A DNA stretch of 64,000 nt from Imperialibacter roseus (lineage in GTDB: Bacteria; Bacteroidota; Bacteroidia; Cytophagales; Cyclobacteriaceae): the NCBI RefSeq assembly GCF_032999765.1, contig NZ_CP136051.1, forward strand, positions 1,526,417-1,590,416. The letters run 5' to 3'. Under the pieces are notes generated by a model. That model was not told where the DNA came from, searched no databases, and worked only from the letters and a program-made list of their open reading frames with translations. The position numbers and the translations under genes were made by a program. Every line of letters begins with the position of its first letter. The stretch's first letter is position 1. This document shows positions 1 through 9,061 of this stretch, piece after piece.

Positions 1-900
1 AATAGTAATGTAGTCGCTGTCGGGCTTCAGGGTTTTTGTGAAAGCCGATTTGCTCACACTCACCGCCAGGCGGGTGCCGATGAGGTAAAACAGCAGATCA
101 ATTTCTTTCTCATCCAAGGGCAGCACCTCATGGTAGCCGGTCAGCACCGGGATGGCCCATTCCAGCGGTTCTTCTTTCTCAAACATCACGTAGGTAAGCG
201 CTATGGCCAGCTCGTTGACGAGAGGACTGTAGCACATGTCGCCAAAGTCGATCAGGCCAGTGACTTTGTCGCCATTCACCAGCAGGTTCCAATCGTTGGC
301 GTCTCCGTGGAGGATTGTTTTCGGAAGTTTTAGCAGCAAGGGGTCGGCGACTTCTTTTTGTTGCATGAAAAAGTACTCAACCCATTTGCGTTTTTTTGAA
401 TCTTCGATGTGGGAGACATGCTGAAGGTTGCGTACGTATAGTTTCAAATCCCAATCGAAGTCTTTGGCGGCAACGGCTGAGTAGTATTGCCCTGTTAGGG
501 CTTTGTCCATTTTGCCAAGAAGTTGGCCCAATGAGTAATGGAGGGCAGTGCTTGGGGTTGACTCGGCAAAGAAGGATCCTTCAAGAAAGGTGAGCAGACG
601 CAGGAAGATGGTTTCACCTCCGTTGGTTTGGATGATGGTGACTAGCTCCTGCCGGACATTGGCGATGGGGTTGGAGAAGTAGCCCGGCAGCTTGTTGTTG
701 AGCAGCAATAGAATTTTATTCTCGGCTTCCAGCAGTTCTTCAAGGCCAGGCTCGTCCTGATAAATTTTGAGTAGGAAGGTGCCCTTGTCTGTTATGACTT
801 TGAAGTTGGTGCTGTCGTAGCCTTCGAGGCTTTTGAAGTTGGTGCAGGCGAGGTGGTAGTGTTCCTTGATCAATAAAAGAACGTCAAACTTATCGGTCAT
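1..900 (-). CDS. Phosphotransferase of the APH/hydroxylysine-kinase fold, 3' part outside window
   Basis: Three hundred codons run from an ATG at 900 down to base 1 with no stop, so the C-terminal part lies outside the window. The product shows the aminoglycoside-phosphotransferase kinase fold: Brenner motif HGDANDWN at residues 198-205 (catalytic Asp200, Asn205), metal motif IDFGD at 217-221, and FLLKIY at 42-47 giving a candidate ATP-binding Lys45. There is no signal peptide, so it should be cytosolic. Known of the family: small-molecule kinases acting on amino alcohols, choline or aminoglycosides. Kinase domains of this subtype are often the N-terminal third of roughly 1000-residue proteins with a class III aminotransferase domain. 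That would fit the open end but is inference. The substrate cannot be read from the sequence. Confidence 0.8.
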   Translation of the reverse strand, partial: MTDKFDVLLLIKEHYHLACTNFKSLEGYDSTNFKVITDKGTFLLKIYQDEPGLEELLEAENKILLLLNNKLPGYFSNPIANVRQELVTIIQTNGGETIFLRLLTFLEGSFFAESTPSTALHYSLGQLLGKMDKALTGQYYSAVAAKDFDWDLKLYVRNLQHVSHIEDSKKRKWVEYFFMQQKEVADPLLLKLPKTILHGDANDWNLLVNGDKVTGLIDFGDMCYSPLVNELAIALTYVMFEKEEPLEWAIPVLTGYHEVLPLDEKEIDLLFYLIGTRLAVSVSKSAFTKTLKPDSDYITI

Positions 901-940
901 CAGGTATGATTTGTGCTTTTGTCCTCAAGCCGGACGGGCT

Positions 941-967
941 GTTACTTTTCCTAGGATGAAAAGTAAC
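941..967. repeat. Perfect 10-bp inverted repeat (REP-like)
   Basis: GTTACTTTTC at 941-950 and GAAAAGTAAC at 958-967 are exact inverted copies around a 7-nt centre. They lie in the 265-bp gap between two minus-strand genes, about 40 bp upstream of the kinase-fold gene. No T-run follows on either side, so it is not an obvious intrinsic terminator. It resembles the short palindromic repeats scattered in intergenic DNA of this phylum; copy number elsewhere in the genome is unknown. Confidence 0.5.
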
Positions 968-1113
968 CAAAAATCATCGAAAAATTAACGCACGGGCCAT
1001 TTGTCCCGCACCCCTCCACCATTTTTCTCCCGCCCGCCGTGTCGGGGGCAATTAAGATCGAGAGCTTTATTTGGGAGGAGGCTTCACCTTTTTAGATTTA
1101 GAGATTTGGGGGT

Positions 1114-1153
1114 ATTTGTCGTGCCCACAGCCGTAGCTGGTGGCACGACAAAT
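1114..1153. repeat. 12-bp inverted repeat downstream of the esterase gene
   Basis: ATTTGTCGTGCC (1114-1125) pairs perfectly with GGCACGACAAAT (1142-1153) around a 16-nt loop. It starts 13 nt past the esterase stop in the direction of transcription, so it may end or protect that transcript, but there is no U-rich tail. Confidence 0.4.
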
Positions 1154-1165
1154 TTAGTAAATGGC

Positions 1166-2041
1166 CTAGTCAATCACCTGATGTACCTTCAGCCAGTCGG
1201 CCAGCCTATCGGCCCAGGAATTGAATACTTCGTTTTTAGTGTTCACCATCCCTAACCCGTGAGCGCCTTTTTCATAAATATGCATTTCGGCAGGCACTCC
1301 TGCTTTCTTCAGGGCCAGGTAGAAGTAAAGGCTGTTTTCTACGGGCACGGCCGAGTCTTCGGTTGTGTGTACCAGAAAAGTAGGCGGAGTGAGGTTGGTT
1401 ACCTGTTTTTCGTTCGACATCAAGGTTTGCTCTGCCTTGTTGGGCGTGTCGCCCAGCAGGTTGAACATAGAGCCCCGGTGAGTGAAGCTATCGTCCATAT
1501 TGATTACCGGATAGCCGAGCACCATGTAGTTCGGTCTGGAACTGACTTTTTCGACAGGGTCTTTGCTGCTTTTGTCACCATCAGTGAAATGTGTGCCAAG
1601 ACTGGACGCCAGGTGCCCACCGGCGGAGAAGCCCATGATACCTACCTTGTTGGGGTCGAGCCCCCACTTACCAGCATTGGCTCTTACCGTTCTTAGTGCT
1701 CTTTCTGCATCCATCAGGGGCACCGGGTGGGTGTAGCCACTTTTGTGAAAACCCAGGCGGTAGTAGAGCACATAGGCAGTTACGCCACGGTCGTTGTACC
1801 ATTTGGCCACCTGCTTGCCTTCGTGGTCGTCGGCCAGATGCCCGTAGCCGCCGCCGGGGCAGATAACAACTGCGGATTTCTGTGCGTTTTTGGTAGCAGG
1901 ATTGTAAGCCATCATGTAGGGCTGATCGGCATCTTCTTTGCTTTTGGCCATGGGGGCACCGTCAGGCCAGAGGTATATTTTTTCCTGAGCGAAGCTGTTC
2001 ATCGATATGCAAATGATTCCGAGTAAGAGTAGGTATTTCAT
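1166..2041 (-). CDS. Secreted alpha/beta-hydrolase esterase (BD-FAE / acetyl-xylan-esterase-like)
   Basis: A 291-residue protein with an N-terminal signal peptide (hydrophobic 3-16, cleavage likely after SFAQ at 19). It has the alpha/beta-hydrolase fold: oxyanion segment CPGGGYGHL at 61-69, nucleophile elbow GFSAGG with Ser139, acid Asp229 in HTTED, and base His261 in KGAHGLG. The pattern matches small carbohydrate or ferulic-acid esterases that remove acyl groups from plant polysaccharides. The exact substrate is not visible. It stands alone: the next gene upstream on the same strand (msrB) is 500 bp away. A long imperfect inverted repeat lies 32-105 bp before the ATG and may be regulatory. 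Confidence 0.85.
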   Translation of the reverse strand: MKYLLLLGIICISMNSFAQEKIYLWPDGAPMAKSKEDADQPYMMAYNPATKNAQKSAVVICPGGGYGHLADDHEGKQVAKWYNDRGVTAYVLYYRLGFHKSGYTHPVPLMDAERALRTVRANAGKWGLDPNKVGIMGFSAGGHLASSLGTHFTDGDKSSKDPVEKVSSRPNYMVLGYPVINMDDSFTHRGSMFNLLGDTPNKAEQTLMSNEKQVTNLTPPTFLVHTTEDSAVPVENSLYFYLALKKAGVPAEMHIYEKGAHGLGMVNTKNEVFNSWADRLADWLKVHQVID

Positions 2042-2072
2042 CTTTATAAAATTTGTTTTTCAGCGGTTAGAT

Positions 2073-2146
2073 GGAATAGCCTGTACCATTACGGAATAGA
2101 TCTTAGTCTGCTGACAGGTTATTCATTCCGTTGGGTAAGGTATTCC
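2073..2146. repeat. Long imperfect inverted repeat upstream of the esterase gene
   Basis: GGAATA (2073-2078) pairs with TATTCC (2141-2146) and ACGGAAT (2091-2097) with ATTCCGT (2125-2131), giving a nested, imperfect hairpin. In the minus-strand transcript it would lie in the leader or promoter region of the esterase gene. Function unknown. Confidence 0.35.
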
Positions 2147-2338
2147 TTATGGCTATTTCATGTTTCTTTTTTTTGAAAAGGAAATTACAGCCAAGCGGCG
2201 AAATACCAAGAATCAAAAGACAAAAATCAAATAAAACTCAAAAGGGGAAGGTTGAAATTTTGAAAGGCAGTTGCTGCCGAACGGTGATTGCGAGGTCATT
2301 ATGCAGTTCTTTCCCAGGTCAATGGCTAATGGCCCGTG

Positions 2339-2380
2339 GCAATCTGTTTATAAGGAGTAAAATTCTAATAAACAGATTGC
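2339..2380. repeat. 13-bp perfect inverted repeat, core of a larger palindromic element
   Basis: GCAATCTGTTTAT (2339-2351) and ATAAACAGATTGC (2368-2380) match exactly around a 16-nt loop. Outer flanks (GATTGCGAGG near 2286 and CCGCAATTGG near 2402) also mirror each other loosely, suggesting a palindromic element of about 130 bp. Confidence 0.45.
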
Positions 2381-2540
2381 TCCCGCACTCATCAAGTTGT
2401 TCCGCAATTGGAATGAGAACCAGTACTTCCCACCAGGCATTGGCCAAGCGAAATCTTATTCTACTTCTACGTTTATTTTCCTTCGAATCTGAACCTTGTT
2501 TGGGCTTTGCCTTTCGTGTTTGTTTTTTGCGGGGTCTGGT

Positions 2541-3038
2541 TTATTTTTTCTCTGCTACAAACTCCAGCGACACCGAATTCAGGCAGTACCTCAGTCCGGT
2601 TGGCTTGGGTCCATCAGGAAATACGTGACCAAGGTGACCGCCACAGCGGGCACATAGTACTTCGTCTCTCACCATGCCGAGCGATTTATCGGTTCCGACG
2701 AGGATGTTCTTTTTTTCAAGCGGCTGGTAGAAACTTGGCCATCCGGTGCCAGACTCAAATTTGGTTTGTGAACTGAATAGTGGCAACCCACATGCGGCAC
2801 AATTGTATTGTCCTTTATCGTGGTTGTCCCAGTATTTGCCAGTGAAAGCCCTTTCAGTTCCCTTTTCTCTCAGCACATAGTATTGGTCGGCTGTTAGCTT
2901 TTCTTTCCATTGCGCTTCTGTTAGCTTAAACTCTCCTGTGCCCGTATTGGCCGCAACTTCTTTCTGTCCCTGTGCCTGGCAGCTGGTAACGAACGCCAAC
3001 AAGGCAAGACCAGTCATTTTTATCAATAAGTTCTTCAT
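2541..3038 (-). CDS. msrB: Peptide-methionine (R)-S-oxide reductase MsrB, lipoprotein form
   Basis: A 165-residue MsrB that reduces methionine-R-sulfoxide in damaged proteins. It has a lipoprotein signal (lipobox ending at Cys20), so it should act in the periplasm or on the outer membrane. Zinc ligands are the two CxxC pairs Cys80/Cys83 and Cys129/Cys132. The family signature [10 protein letters not shown] is at 94-103 and the catalytic cysteine is Cys152 in RYCLNS. Length is usual for the family plus a leader. It is transcribed alone, about 260 bp downstream of the large permease gene on the same strand. Confidence 0.95.
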   Translation of the reverse strand: MKNLLIKMTGLALLAFVTSCQAQGQKEVAANTGTGEFKLTEAQWKEKLTADQYYVLREKGTERAFTGKYWDNHDKGQYNCAACGLPLFSSQTKFESGTGWPSFYQPLEKKNILVGTDKSLGMVRDEVLCARCGGHLGHVFPDGPKPTGLRYCLNSVSLEFVAEKK

Positions 3039-3300
3039 GGCTTTCTTTTTTGGTATAACTACGAAGTTAACAACATTGTTGGTTTGCCAGGTTCGCTTTA
3101 TTTGAGCGAAACGTCACGAAGAAGACCGAATACACGCACGAGCAAACAACAAGGCTCAAAAACAAAAAGGCAAATTAACATCAAATACAAAGCTCCAGAC
3201 TTAGGCCTACTGCCAAATTACCGATCGGTGGAGTTGCCCTTCAATTTCGAATTTGGAACTTCTTTGTTTTTTTCCTTTTGCTATTTGTTTTTTTACCCAG

Positions 3301-5742
3301 CTATTCGTTCCTCAGCGTGCTCACCGGATTCGAATAAGCTGCTTTGATCGCCTGATAGCTAATGGTCAGGCCGACGATCAAAAGCGTCAAGCCACCTGCC
3401 AGCAGGAAGCTTCCCGGCCCGATATTGATGCGAAAGCTAAAGTCGCTAAGCCACCCATCCATAAAGTAGTAAACCACGGGCACGGCAATCAACAGCGAAA
3501 GCAAAACAAGCAGAGCAAATCCTTTGGACAGTAGCAAGATGATGTTGCCAATGGTGGCACCCAGCACCTTACGTATGCTGATTTCCTTCATTTTCTGCTG
3601 TGCCAGAAACATGATCAGGCCATACGAGCCCAGGCAGGAAATAAGAATGGCAATGCCTGCAAAGTAGCCTACGATTTTCCCTAGTCGCTCTTCATTTCGG
3701 TATGAAGATGCGAGCGTTTCATCCAGAAAGGAATATTCAAACGCCTTTTCGGGGAAGTGCCTGGTCCAAATCTCTTCTATGCCGGCAATGGTGGCAGGCA
3801 GGTTTTGCTGATGAACTTTAATTGAGAACATGGTGAAGTTGGCCACCGATACCCGAAACACTAATGGCCCTATGGGCTGCTGCAAAGTCATGAAATGGAA
3901 GTCTTTGATTACTCCAACCACCTGGCAGTCATTTCCTTCTACTGTGAATTTTTTGCCAATGGCCTCTTCATTAGAGCCAAAGCCGTAGTCTTTCACGGCT
4001 GACTCATTAACGAGCACTGCGTTGAGGTGGTCAGTTCCAAACGACTTATCAAAGGCCCTGCCGGTAACAACGTTCAGACCATATGTATCAATAAAGTCAT
4101 AGTCTACCGAGAGCACAGGCGCTATGATATTTTCTTCTCTTGTATGTCCATCGGGAACAACAGGCCGATAAACAGATCCCAAGCCTAGTGGATTATCGGA
4201 AAGGGTGGACGCCAACACATTGGGGCTCCTCATCATTTCGTCTTCGAAGGTGTTCATTCGTTGCCTCATGTCGCCTTCAACGCCTCCAAAAGCATTATTG
4301 AAATTATTGCTAAAGAGCGGCACGTTAATAATGAAGTCTTTTTCAAAACCCATAGGTCGATTGCGCATGAAGTTGACTTGTTGGTATACTATGATACCAC
4401 CTGAGATCAGTATGATGGAAACGGTGAACTGAACAATTACAAGGACCTTACGAAACGAAAGACCCGCTTTTCCTTTATTTGAAAGAATACCTTTAAGCGA
4501 GTTGGCCGGATCGATTTTAGTTACAAAGAATGCGGGGTACAGTCCGGCAGCGATGGCTGTTGTGACCACCAGAGCAAGAAACATCAGTGCATTGGATGCA
4601 GTGATGAAGTCACCAAATAACAGCTCTTTGTCGGTAAGTGTATTCAGGGCAGGCAGCAGGTAAAATGAGAGCCCACAAGCAATGAAAGCTGCTACCAGAC
4701 TTACCACAAGCGATTCACCCAGAAATTGTATGACTAGCTGGGTTTTCCAGGCACCCAATACCTTACGCATGCCAATCTCTTTTGTCCGTTGCAGCGACTT
4801 GGCAGTGGACAGGTTGATAAAGTTGATGCAGGCAATGAGCAGCGTCAAAATGGCAATGGCTGAGAAAATATATACAAAAGTGATGCTGGACACTGGTTCG
4901 GGGTCTGCAGCAAGATTGGCATACAGGCGGGTGTCCGACATGGGAAAGAACGACCACTTCTGACCCAATTTGAGGTTTTCAGGAACAAACTTGTCATAGA
5001 AAGCTTCGAACCGTGCATTGGCCGTTTCCGCTGACTCCCCTTCTTTCAGCAGTGCGTAGGTGTATAGGTGTGAGGCTACCCAATTTTGGTTGAGTCGTTG
5101 CTTCAGCTCCTGGCCGTTGCCCTGTTCTATGTCAAATAGGTTGTCGAACGGAGCGATCATACTGAAATGAACATGAGAAGCGCTGGGAAAGTCTTTTATT
5201 ATCCCCGTTACATTGAAAGGGTGATTGCCTGCCAGATAAATGGTTTTACCGATGGCGTTTTCATTTCCAAAATACTTCTCAGCTACTTCATCGGTTAGCA
5301 CAACAGAAAAGGGATTTCTGAGCATTGATGCGGGGTCGCCAGCCACGTACTCAAAAGTGAAAATGTCCTGAATAGAGCTATCTGCGAAGAAAATCCTGCC
5401 TTCTTCGAATTGCTTTTTATTACCAGCCTGATCTACGATTTCGACACTGGCGTCCCTGTTGTACATTCTTGCCGCTTTTTCCACTTCGGGAAAAAATGAG
5501 ACAAGATTCGGAGCAATAGGCAAAGGACTTCGTGCGAGATTGAATCCATTGATTTCGTATTTGAGTCTGTAAATACGCTCACTCTTGGTGTGAAACTTGT
5601 CATAGCTCAACTCGTCTTGCACATAGATGAAAAGCAGCAGGCAGCAGGTGAGGCCGATAGACAGGCCAAGAATATTGATGAGAGAATAGGCTTTGTGACG
5701 CAGAAGATTCCTTATCGCCACTTTGAAGTAGTTCTTAAGCAT
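3301..5742 (-). CDS. ABC transporter permease with two MacB/FtsX modules
   Basis: An 813-residue membrane protein with the layout common in Bacteroidota: an N-terminal membrane helix (about 20-41), a large periplasmic MacB-type domain, three to four central helices (about 285-455), a second periplasmic domain and three C-terminal helices. The signature ending in RKVLGA occurs twice: RTKEIGMRKVLGA after the first core and KMKEISIRKVLGA near 690. Both mark FtsX domains. Such permeases act with a separate ATPase in lipoprotein or peptide export or in mechanotransmission rather than substrate import. No ATPase gene adjoins it on this strand; the nearest (7954-8634) is on the other strand beyond the CocE hydrolase gene, and could be its partner. 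Confidence 0.9.
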   Translation of the reverse strand: MLKNYFKVAIRNLLRHKAYSLINILGLSIGLTCCLLLFIYVQDELSYDKFHTKSERIYRLKYEINGFNLARSPLPIAPNLVSFFPEVEKAARMYNRDASVEIVDQAGNKKQFEEGRIFFADSSIQDIFTFEYVAGDPASMLRNPFSVVLTDEVAEKYFGNENAIGKTIYLAGNHPFNVTGIIKDFPSASHVHFSMIAPFDNLFDIEQGNGQELKQRLNQNWVASHLYTYALLKEGESAETANARFEAFYDKFVPENLKLGQKWSFFPMSDTRLYANLAADPEPVSSITFVYIFSAIAILTLLIACINFINLSTAKSLQRTKEIGMRKVLGAWKTQLVIQFLGESLVVSLVAAFIACGLSFYLLPALNTLTDKELLFGDFITASNALMFLALVVTTAIAAGLYPAFFVTKIDPANSLKGILSNKGKAGLSFRKVLVIVQFTVSIILISGGIIVYQQVNFMRNRPMGFEKDFIINVPLFSNNFNNAFGGVEGDMRQRMNTFEDEMMRSPNVLASTLSDNPLGLGSVYRPVVPDGHTREENIIAPVLSVDYDFIDTYGLNVVTGRAFDKSFGTDHLNAVLVNESAVKDYGFGSNEEAIGKKFTVEGNDCQVVGVIKDFHFMTLQQPIGPLVFRVSVANFTMFSIKVHQQNLPATIAGIEEIWTRHFPEKAFEYSFLDETLASSYRNEERLGKIVGYFAGIAILISCLGSYGLIMFLAQQKMKEISIRKVLGATIGNIILLLSKGFALLVLLSLLIAVPVVYYFMDGWLSDFSFRINIGPGSFLLAGGLTLLIVGLTISYQAIKAAYSNPVSTLRNE

Positions 5743-5892
5743 GTCCTTTGAATTTTGAGTTACTGTATGAGCGAATTAATGTGAAAAAGGTTGCTTTTAT
5801 TACGCTAATGGTGGAAATCAATTTCCTTGTGTCACTATTTTTATATCGGTTGACGGCAGTGGCGGCCAGGATTACTCCAAAATAGAAAACAA

Positions 5893-7875
5893 ATGCCAAT
5901 ACACAGAGTGCTTACTGATAAAGAATTGAGCCGCAGGGAGTTTGTGCGAACATCTGGCTTGCTGGGCCTCATGGTGTATGGCGGTGGAGTACTGGTGGGC
6001 TGCAAACAAGAAAGTTATACGCCTTTCGAAACAATTATCGAAAATGATATCATGGTAGACATGCGGGATGGGGTACGACTTGCCACCGACGTTTACTTTC
6101 CAGCAAAAAGCAATAAAAGAATCGGCAAGGCTTTTCCGGTTATTTTGGAGCGAACTCCTTACGGCAAGCACCTGCCAGTCGTTTCTGAAGTGACAGCGGC
6201 AGACACTACAACCTATAAGGACAGGGCCGAGGTGGCAGCATTCTTTGTCAGCGAAGGCTACATCGTGGTCTATCAGGATTGCCGTGGCCGCTACAATTCG
6301 GAAGGTGAGTATGTCAAATACCTGTCCGATCCGAATGATGGCTTTGATACCTGCGAGTGGATTTTGAAACAGCCTTGGTGTAACGGGAAGATCGGAACAA
6401 TGGGTTTGTCGTATGCTGCCCATAATCAGGCATCTCTGGCAAGTGCCGGAGCTCCGGGGGTAGTGGCGATGTGGCTCGACTCGGGCGGCTTCTCCAACAG
6501 CTATCAGGGCGGCATTCGGCAGGGAGGAGCTTTTGAGCTCAAGCAGGTCACCTGGGCGATTAGAAATGGCCCGAAAGACCCGGAAGCATTGAAAGATCCG
6601 GTAGTGCAGGCGATTTTTAAAAACATGGACGTGAAAGGCTGGTTCAAAAAAATGCCCTGGCAGCCTGGCAACTCTCCTCTTACCGCCGTGCCCGAATACG
6701 AGGACTATGTGTTTGAACAGTGGCGGCATGGCGACTTCGACGACTACTGGAAGCAGCCCGGCATTTATGCGCAGGGATATTATGATAAATTCCCGAACGC
6801 AGCTCAGGTTCACATGAGCGGCTGGTACGATCCCTATCCCCGAACGGCTATTGATAACTATCTGGGCATGAAGAAGCTCGGCAAGGGGCCTTTGAAACTC
6901 ATCATTGGGCCGTGGATGCATGGCAGGAGGTCTTTCACCTACGCTGGCGATGTTGATTTTGGCAGCCAGGCTACTTTGGATGCAAACCTGTCACCCGACT
7001 ACCTCACCGCCAGGCTGCGTTGGTTTGATCAATGGATGAAAGGAAACAATAACGGCACCAAAGAGGAGCCAGAGGTAGCGGTATTTGTGATGGGAGGGGG
7101 CAGCGGAAGGAAGAACGCTGAGGGAAGGCTTGACCATGGTGGGAAGTGGAGGTTTGCTAAGCAATGGCCAATACCTGAAGCGCAGGAGTTGAAACTTTAT
7201 TTAAATAGCAGGGGAGGATTGGAAAGTGACCTGGCCGCAGATAATAGGCCTCTTTCCTTTACATATGACCCCGACCATCCCGTGCCGAGCGTAGGTGGAA
7301 ACATTACGTCGGGTGCCCCCATTATGGAGGGTGGTGCCTTTGACCAGGTGGAGAGTGAGAGGTTTTTTGGTTCAGAAAGTGAAGGCAGAAAGCTGTCGGA
7401 CCGGTCGGACGTGCTCAGTTTTCAAACAGAGTCATTGGAGCGGGACATCGAGGTAACGGGACATATACTCGCCAATCTTTGGGTATCGTCCAACTGTGTG
7501 GATACGGATTTCACCATGAAGCTCGTCGATGTGTATCCGCCGTCCGAAGACTATCCAAACGGCTTTGCGATGAATATTACCGACGGAATTTTACGATGCA
7601 GGTACAGAGATTCATGGGAAAGGCCGACGCTTATGACGCCGGGGGAGGTATATCCCATTACCATAGAACCATTTCCCAGTAGCAACCTCTTCAGAAAGGG
7701 ACATAGAGTGAGACTGGATATATCGAGCAGTAATTTCCCGCATTTTGACCTCAACTTCAACACAGGCGAGCCCGAAGGGATGGCTACCACTAAGAAAGTG
7801 GCTGCAAACACTGTTTATATGACCCCGGAACAGCCTTCGCACATTGTGCTGCCTGTTATTCCGTTTGGAGACTGA
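5893..7875 (+). CDS. CocE/NonD-family (S15-like) hydrolase, Tat-exported lipoprotein
   Basis: A 660-residue hydrolase. The N-terminus has a twin-arginine motif (SRREFVRTSG, 13-22) followed by a hydrophobic stretch and a lipobox ending at Cys37, so it is probably folded, exported by Tat and lipid-anchored. The catalytic domain shows the S15/CocE landmarks: DGVRLATDVYFP at 59-70, QDCRGRYNSEGEY at 128-140 and nucleophile Ser173 in GLSYAA. The C-terminal jelly-roll typical of the family covers roughly the last 200 residues. Relatives include cocaine esterase, glutaryl-7-ACA acylase and X-Pro dipeptidyl peptidases; the substrate cannot be told. The ABC ATPase gene follows 78 bp downstream on the same strand. 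Confidence 0.9.
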   Translation: MPIHRVLTDKELSRREFVRTSGLLGLMVYGGGVLVGCKQESYTPFETIIENDIMVDMRDGVRLATDVYFPAKSNKRIGKAFPVILERTPYGKHLPVVSEVTAADTTTYKDRAEVAAFFVSEGYIVVYQDCRGRYNSEGEYVKYLSDPNDGFDTCEWILKQPWCNGKIGTMGLSYAAHNQASLASAGAPGVVAMWLDSGGFSNSYQGGIRQGGAFELKQVTWAIRNGPKDPEALKDPVVQAIFKNMDVKGWFKKMPWQPGNSPLTAVPEYEDYVFEQWRHGDFDDYWKQPGIYAQGYYDKFPNAAQVHMSGWYDPYPRTAIDNYLGMKKLGKGPLKLIIGPWMHGRRSFTYAGDVDFGSQATLDANLSPDYLTARLRWFDQWMKGNNNGTKEEPEVAVFVMGGGSGRKNAEGRLDHGGKWRFAKQWPIPEAQELKLYLNSRGGLESDLAADNRPLSFTYDPDHPVPSVGGNITSGAPIMEGGAFDQVESERFFGSESEGRKLSDRSDVLSFQTESLERDIEVTGHILANLWVSSNCVDTDFTMKLVDVYPPSEDYPNGFAMNITDGILRCRYRDSWERPTLMTPGEVYPITIEPFPSSNLFRKGHRVRLDISSSNFPHFDLNFNTGEPEGMATTKKVAANTVYMTPEQPSHIVLPVIPFGD

Positions 7876-7953
7876 TGCAGCTTTTGCATAAATTGTTCGT
7901 CATTTTGATATGAATTTCCGTATACTCAACCATTCAAAATAAAAGGACTAATA

Positions 7954-8634
7954 ATGATCAAACTGCAAAACATCGACAAGTACGTCGATTCTAAATTTCA
8001 GAGGGTATTTATACTTAAAGGGATTGACCTGGAGGTAAAGCAAGGAGAATTTGTCAGCATCATGGGACCGTCAGGCTCCGGCAAATCTACCGTCTTGAAC
8101 ATCATCGGTATGCTCGACAAGCCAAACGCTGGCGAGTACTATTTCCTTGATGAGCCTGTTCATAAATTCAGTGAGCGAAAGACCTCTGAGCTACATAAAA
8201 ACCATATTGGGTTTGTTTTTCAGGCGTATCATCTGATTGATGAGCTGACTGTGTATGAAAACATTGAAACGCCCTTGTTGTACCGTGGAGTAAAGGGTAA
8301 GGAGCGCTCCAGCATGGTGGCAGAAATGCTCGACCGTTTTTCGATGGTGGCAAAAAAGGATCTCTTCCCTGAGCAGCTTTCAGGTGGGCAGCAGCAGTTG
8401 GTAGGTATTGCCAGGGCTATTGTGGGGGAACCGAAGTTGCTTCTGGCCGATGAGCCCACAGGCAACCTGCATTCGGAGCAGGGCAAGGATATTATGGAGC
8501 TTTTCAAGAAGTTGAACGAAGAAGGAATGACCATTATTCAGGTAACTCACAACGAGGCGTATGCCGAATATGGCACTCGGATAGTGAAGCTGGAAGATGG
8601 AATGATCGTTAGCGACGTTCAAAACAAAAAATAG
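7954..8634 (+). CDS. ABC transporter ATP-binding protein (MacB/LolD class)
   Basis: A 226-residue ATPase with Walker A GPSGSGKS (about 45-52), Q-loop in FVFQAYHL, signature LSGGQQQ, Walker [12 protein letters not shown] and switch His in VTHN. This is the class that pairs with MacB/FtsX-type permeases (LolD, MacB, FtsE, antimicrobial-peptide exporters). No permease lies next to it on this strand. The permease at 3301-5742 is the nearest candidate partner but is divergently oriented and 2.2 kb away. A clear intrinsic terminator follows at 8660-8691. Confidence 0.92.
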   Translation: MIKLQNIDKYVDSKFQRVFILKGIDLEVKQGEFVSIMGPSGSGKSTVLNIIGMLDKPNAGEYYFLDEPVHKFSERKTSELHKNHIGFVFQAYHLIDELTVYENIETPLLYRGVKGKERSSMVAEMLDRFSMVAKKDLFPEQLSGGQQQLVGIARAIVGEPKLLLADEPTGNLHSEQGKDIMELFKKLNEEGMTIIQVTHNEAYAEYGTRIVKLEDGMIVSDVQNKK

Positions 8635-8659
8635 AACCTTCAAAAGAGATGGTCTATTG

Positions 8660-8691
8660 TAGCCAGTTGCGCAGCAGCTGGCTATTTTTTT
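8660..8691 (+). terminator. Intrinsic terminator after the ABC ATPase gene
   Basis: TAGCCAG (8660-8666) pairs with CTGGCTA (8678-8684), followed by an uninterrupted T-run to 8691. It starts 26 nt past the ATPase stop. The T-run overlaps the last codon of the convergent small membrane protein gene. Confidence 0.75.
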
Positions 8692-9061
8692 AGCTGTAGA
8701 AGCTGGCTTTCTTTTTCTTGATGAATATCTGACGGAAGCTGTTGCCTGACAGCGACCCCAGCCCGCCAGCAATGGCACCTACGAAGCCGGAGCCAATCAC
8801 CAGGTAAATGGGATCGCCCACTTTGAACAGCGCAGCCACCTTGGCAGTAAGTATGCTGTGTGATTCGATGTCTATTTTCCATGAAATGACCATCCACAGC
8901 AAGCCAACACCAATAAAGCCACTTACAAATGCACCGAAACTGCTGGTAGGAATTGCCAGCGACACGCCTGCAGCCACCACTACCATTCCCCACCAGGGAA
9001 GGTACAGGCCTGACAGGTAAGCCAATCCGGCGATGAGCATTACTTTTATGATGAGTTTCAT
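8690..9061 (-). CDS. Small hydrophobic membrane protein, unknown function
   Basis: A 123-residue protein with about four membrane-spanning stretches (around 5-21, 24-45, 47-62 and 87-110) and a basic C-terminus with a run of four lysines. I do not recognise the family. Its ATG overlaps the stop of the penicillin acylase gene by four bases (ATGA at 9058-9061), so it is translationally coupled and should be made with the acylase. An inner-membrane partner or an unrelated cargo gene are both possible. Confidence 0.7.
   Translation of the reverse strand: MKLIIKVMLIAGLAYLSGLYLPWWGMVVVAAGVSLAIPTSSFGAFVSGFIGVGLLWMVISWKIDIESHSILTAKVAALFKVGDPIYLVIGSGFVGAIAGGLGSLSGNSFRQIFIKKKKASFYS

Larger units (their letters stand above)
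2042..2540. other. Gene-free stretch with palindromic DNA
   Basis: About 500 bp between msrB and the esterase gene. I see no credible gene on either strand; the open frames here lack any family signature. It holds two separate inverted-repeat structures (2073-2146 and around 2339-2380) and an A-rich tract near 2190-2250. Confidence 0.6.

Noticed and set aside
1114-1153. sigma-54 promoter suggested by TGGCACG at 1141-1147
   Set aside because: No TTGC-like -12 word at the required distance, and the word belongs to a hairpin.
2131-2628. 165-codon plus-strand frame in the msrB-esterase gap
   Set aside because: Starts at TTG, runs through palindromic repeat DNA and into msrB, and encodes low-complexity sequence.
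5872-6921. 349-codon open frame on the minus strand inside the CocE-type hydrolase gene
   Set aside because: It is fully antisense to a gene with clear S15/CocE motifs and shows no domain of its own; it is rich in His, Cys and Arg as frame shadows are.
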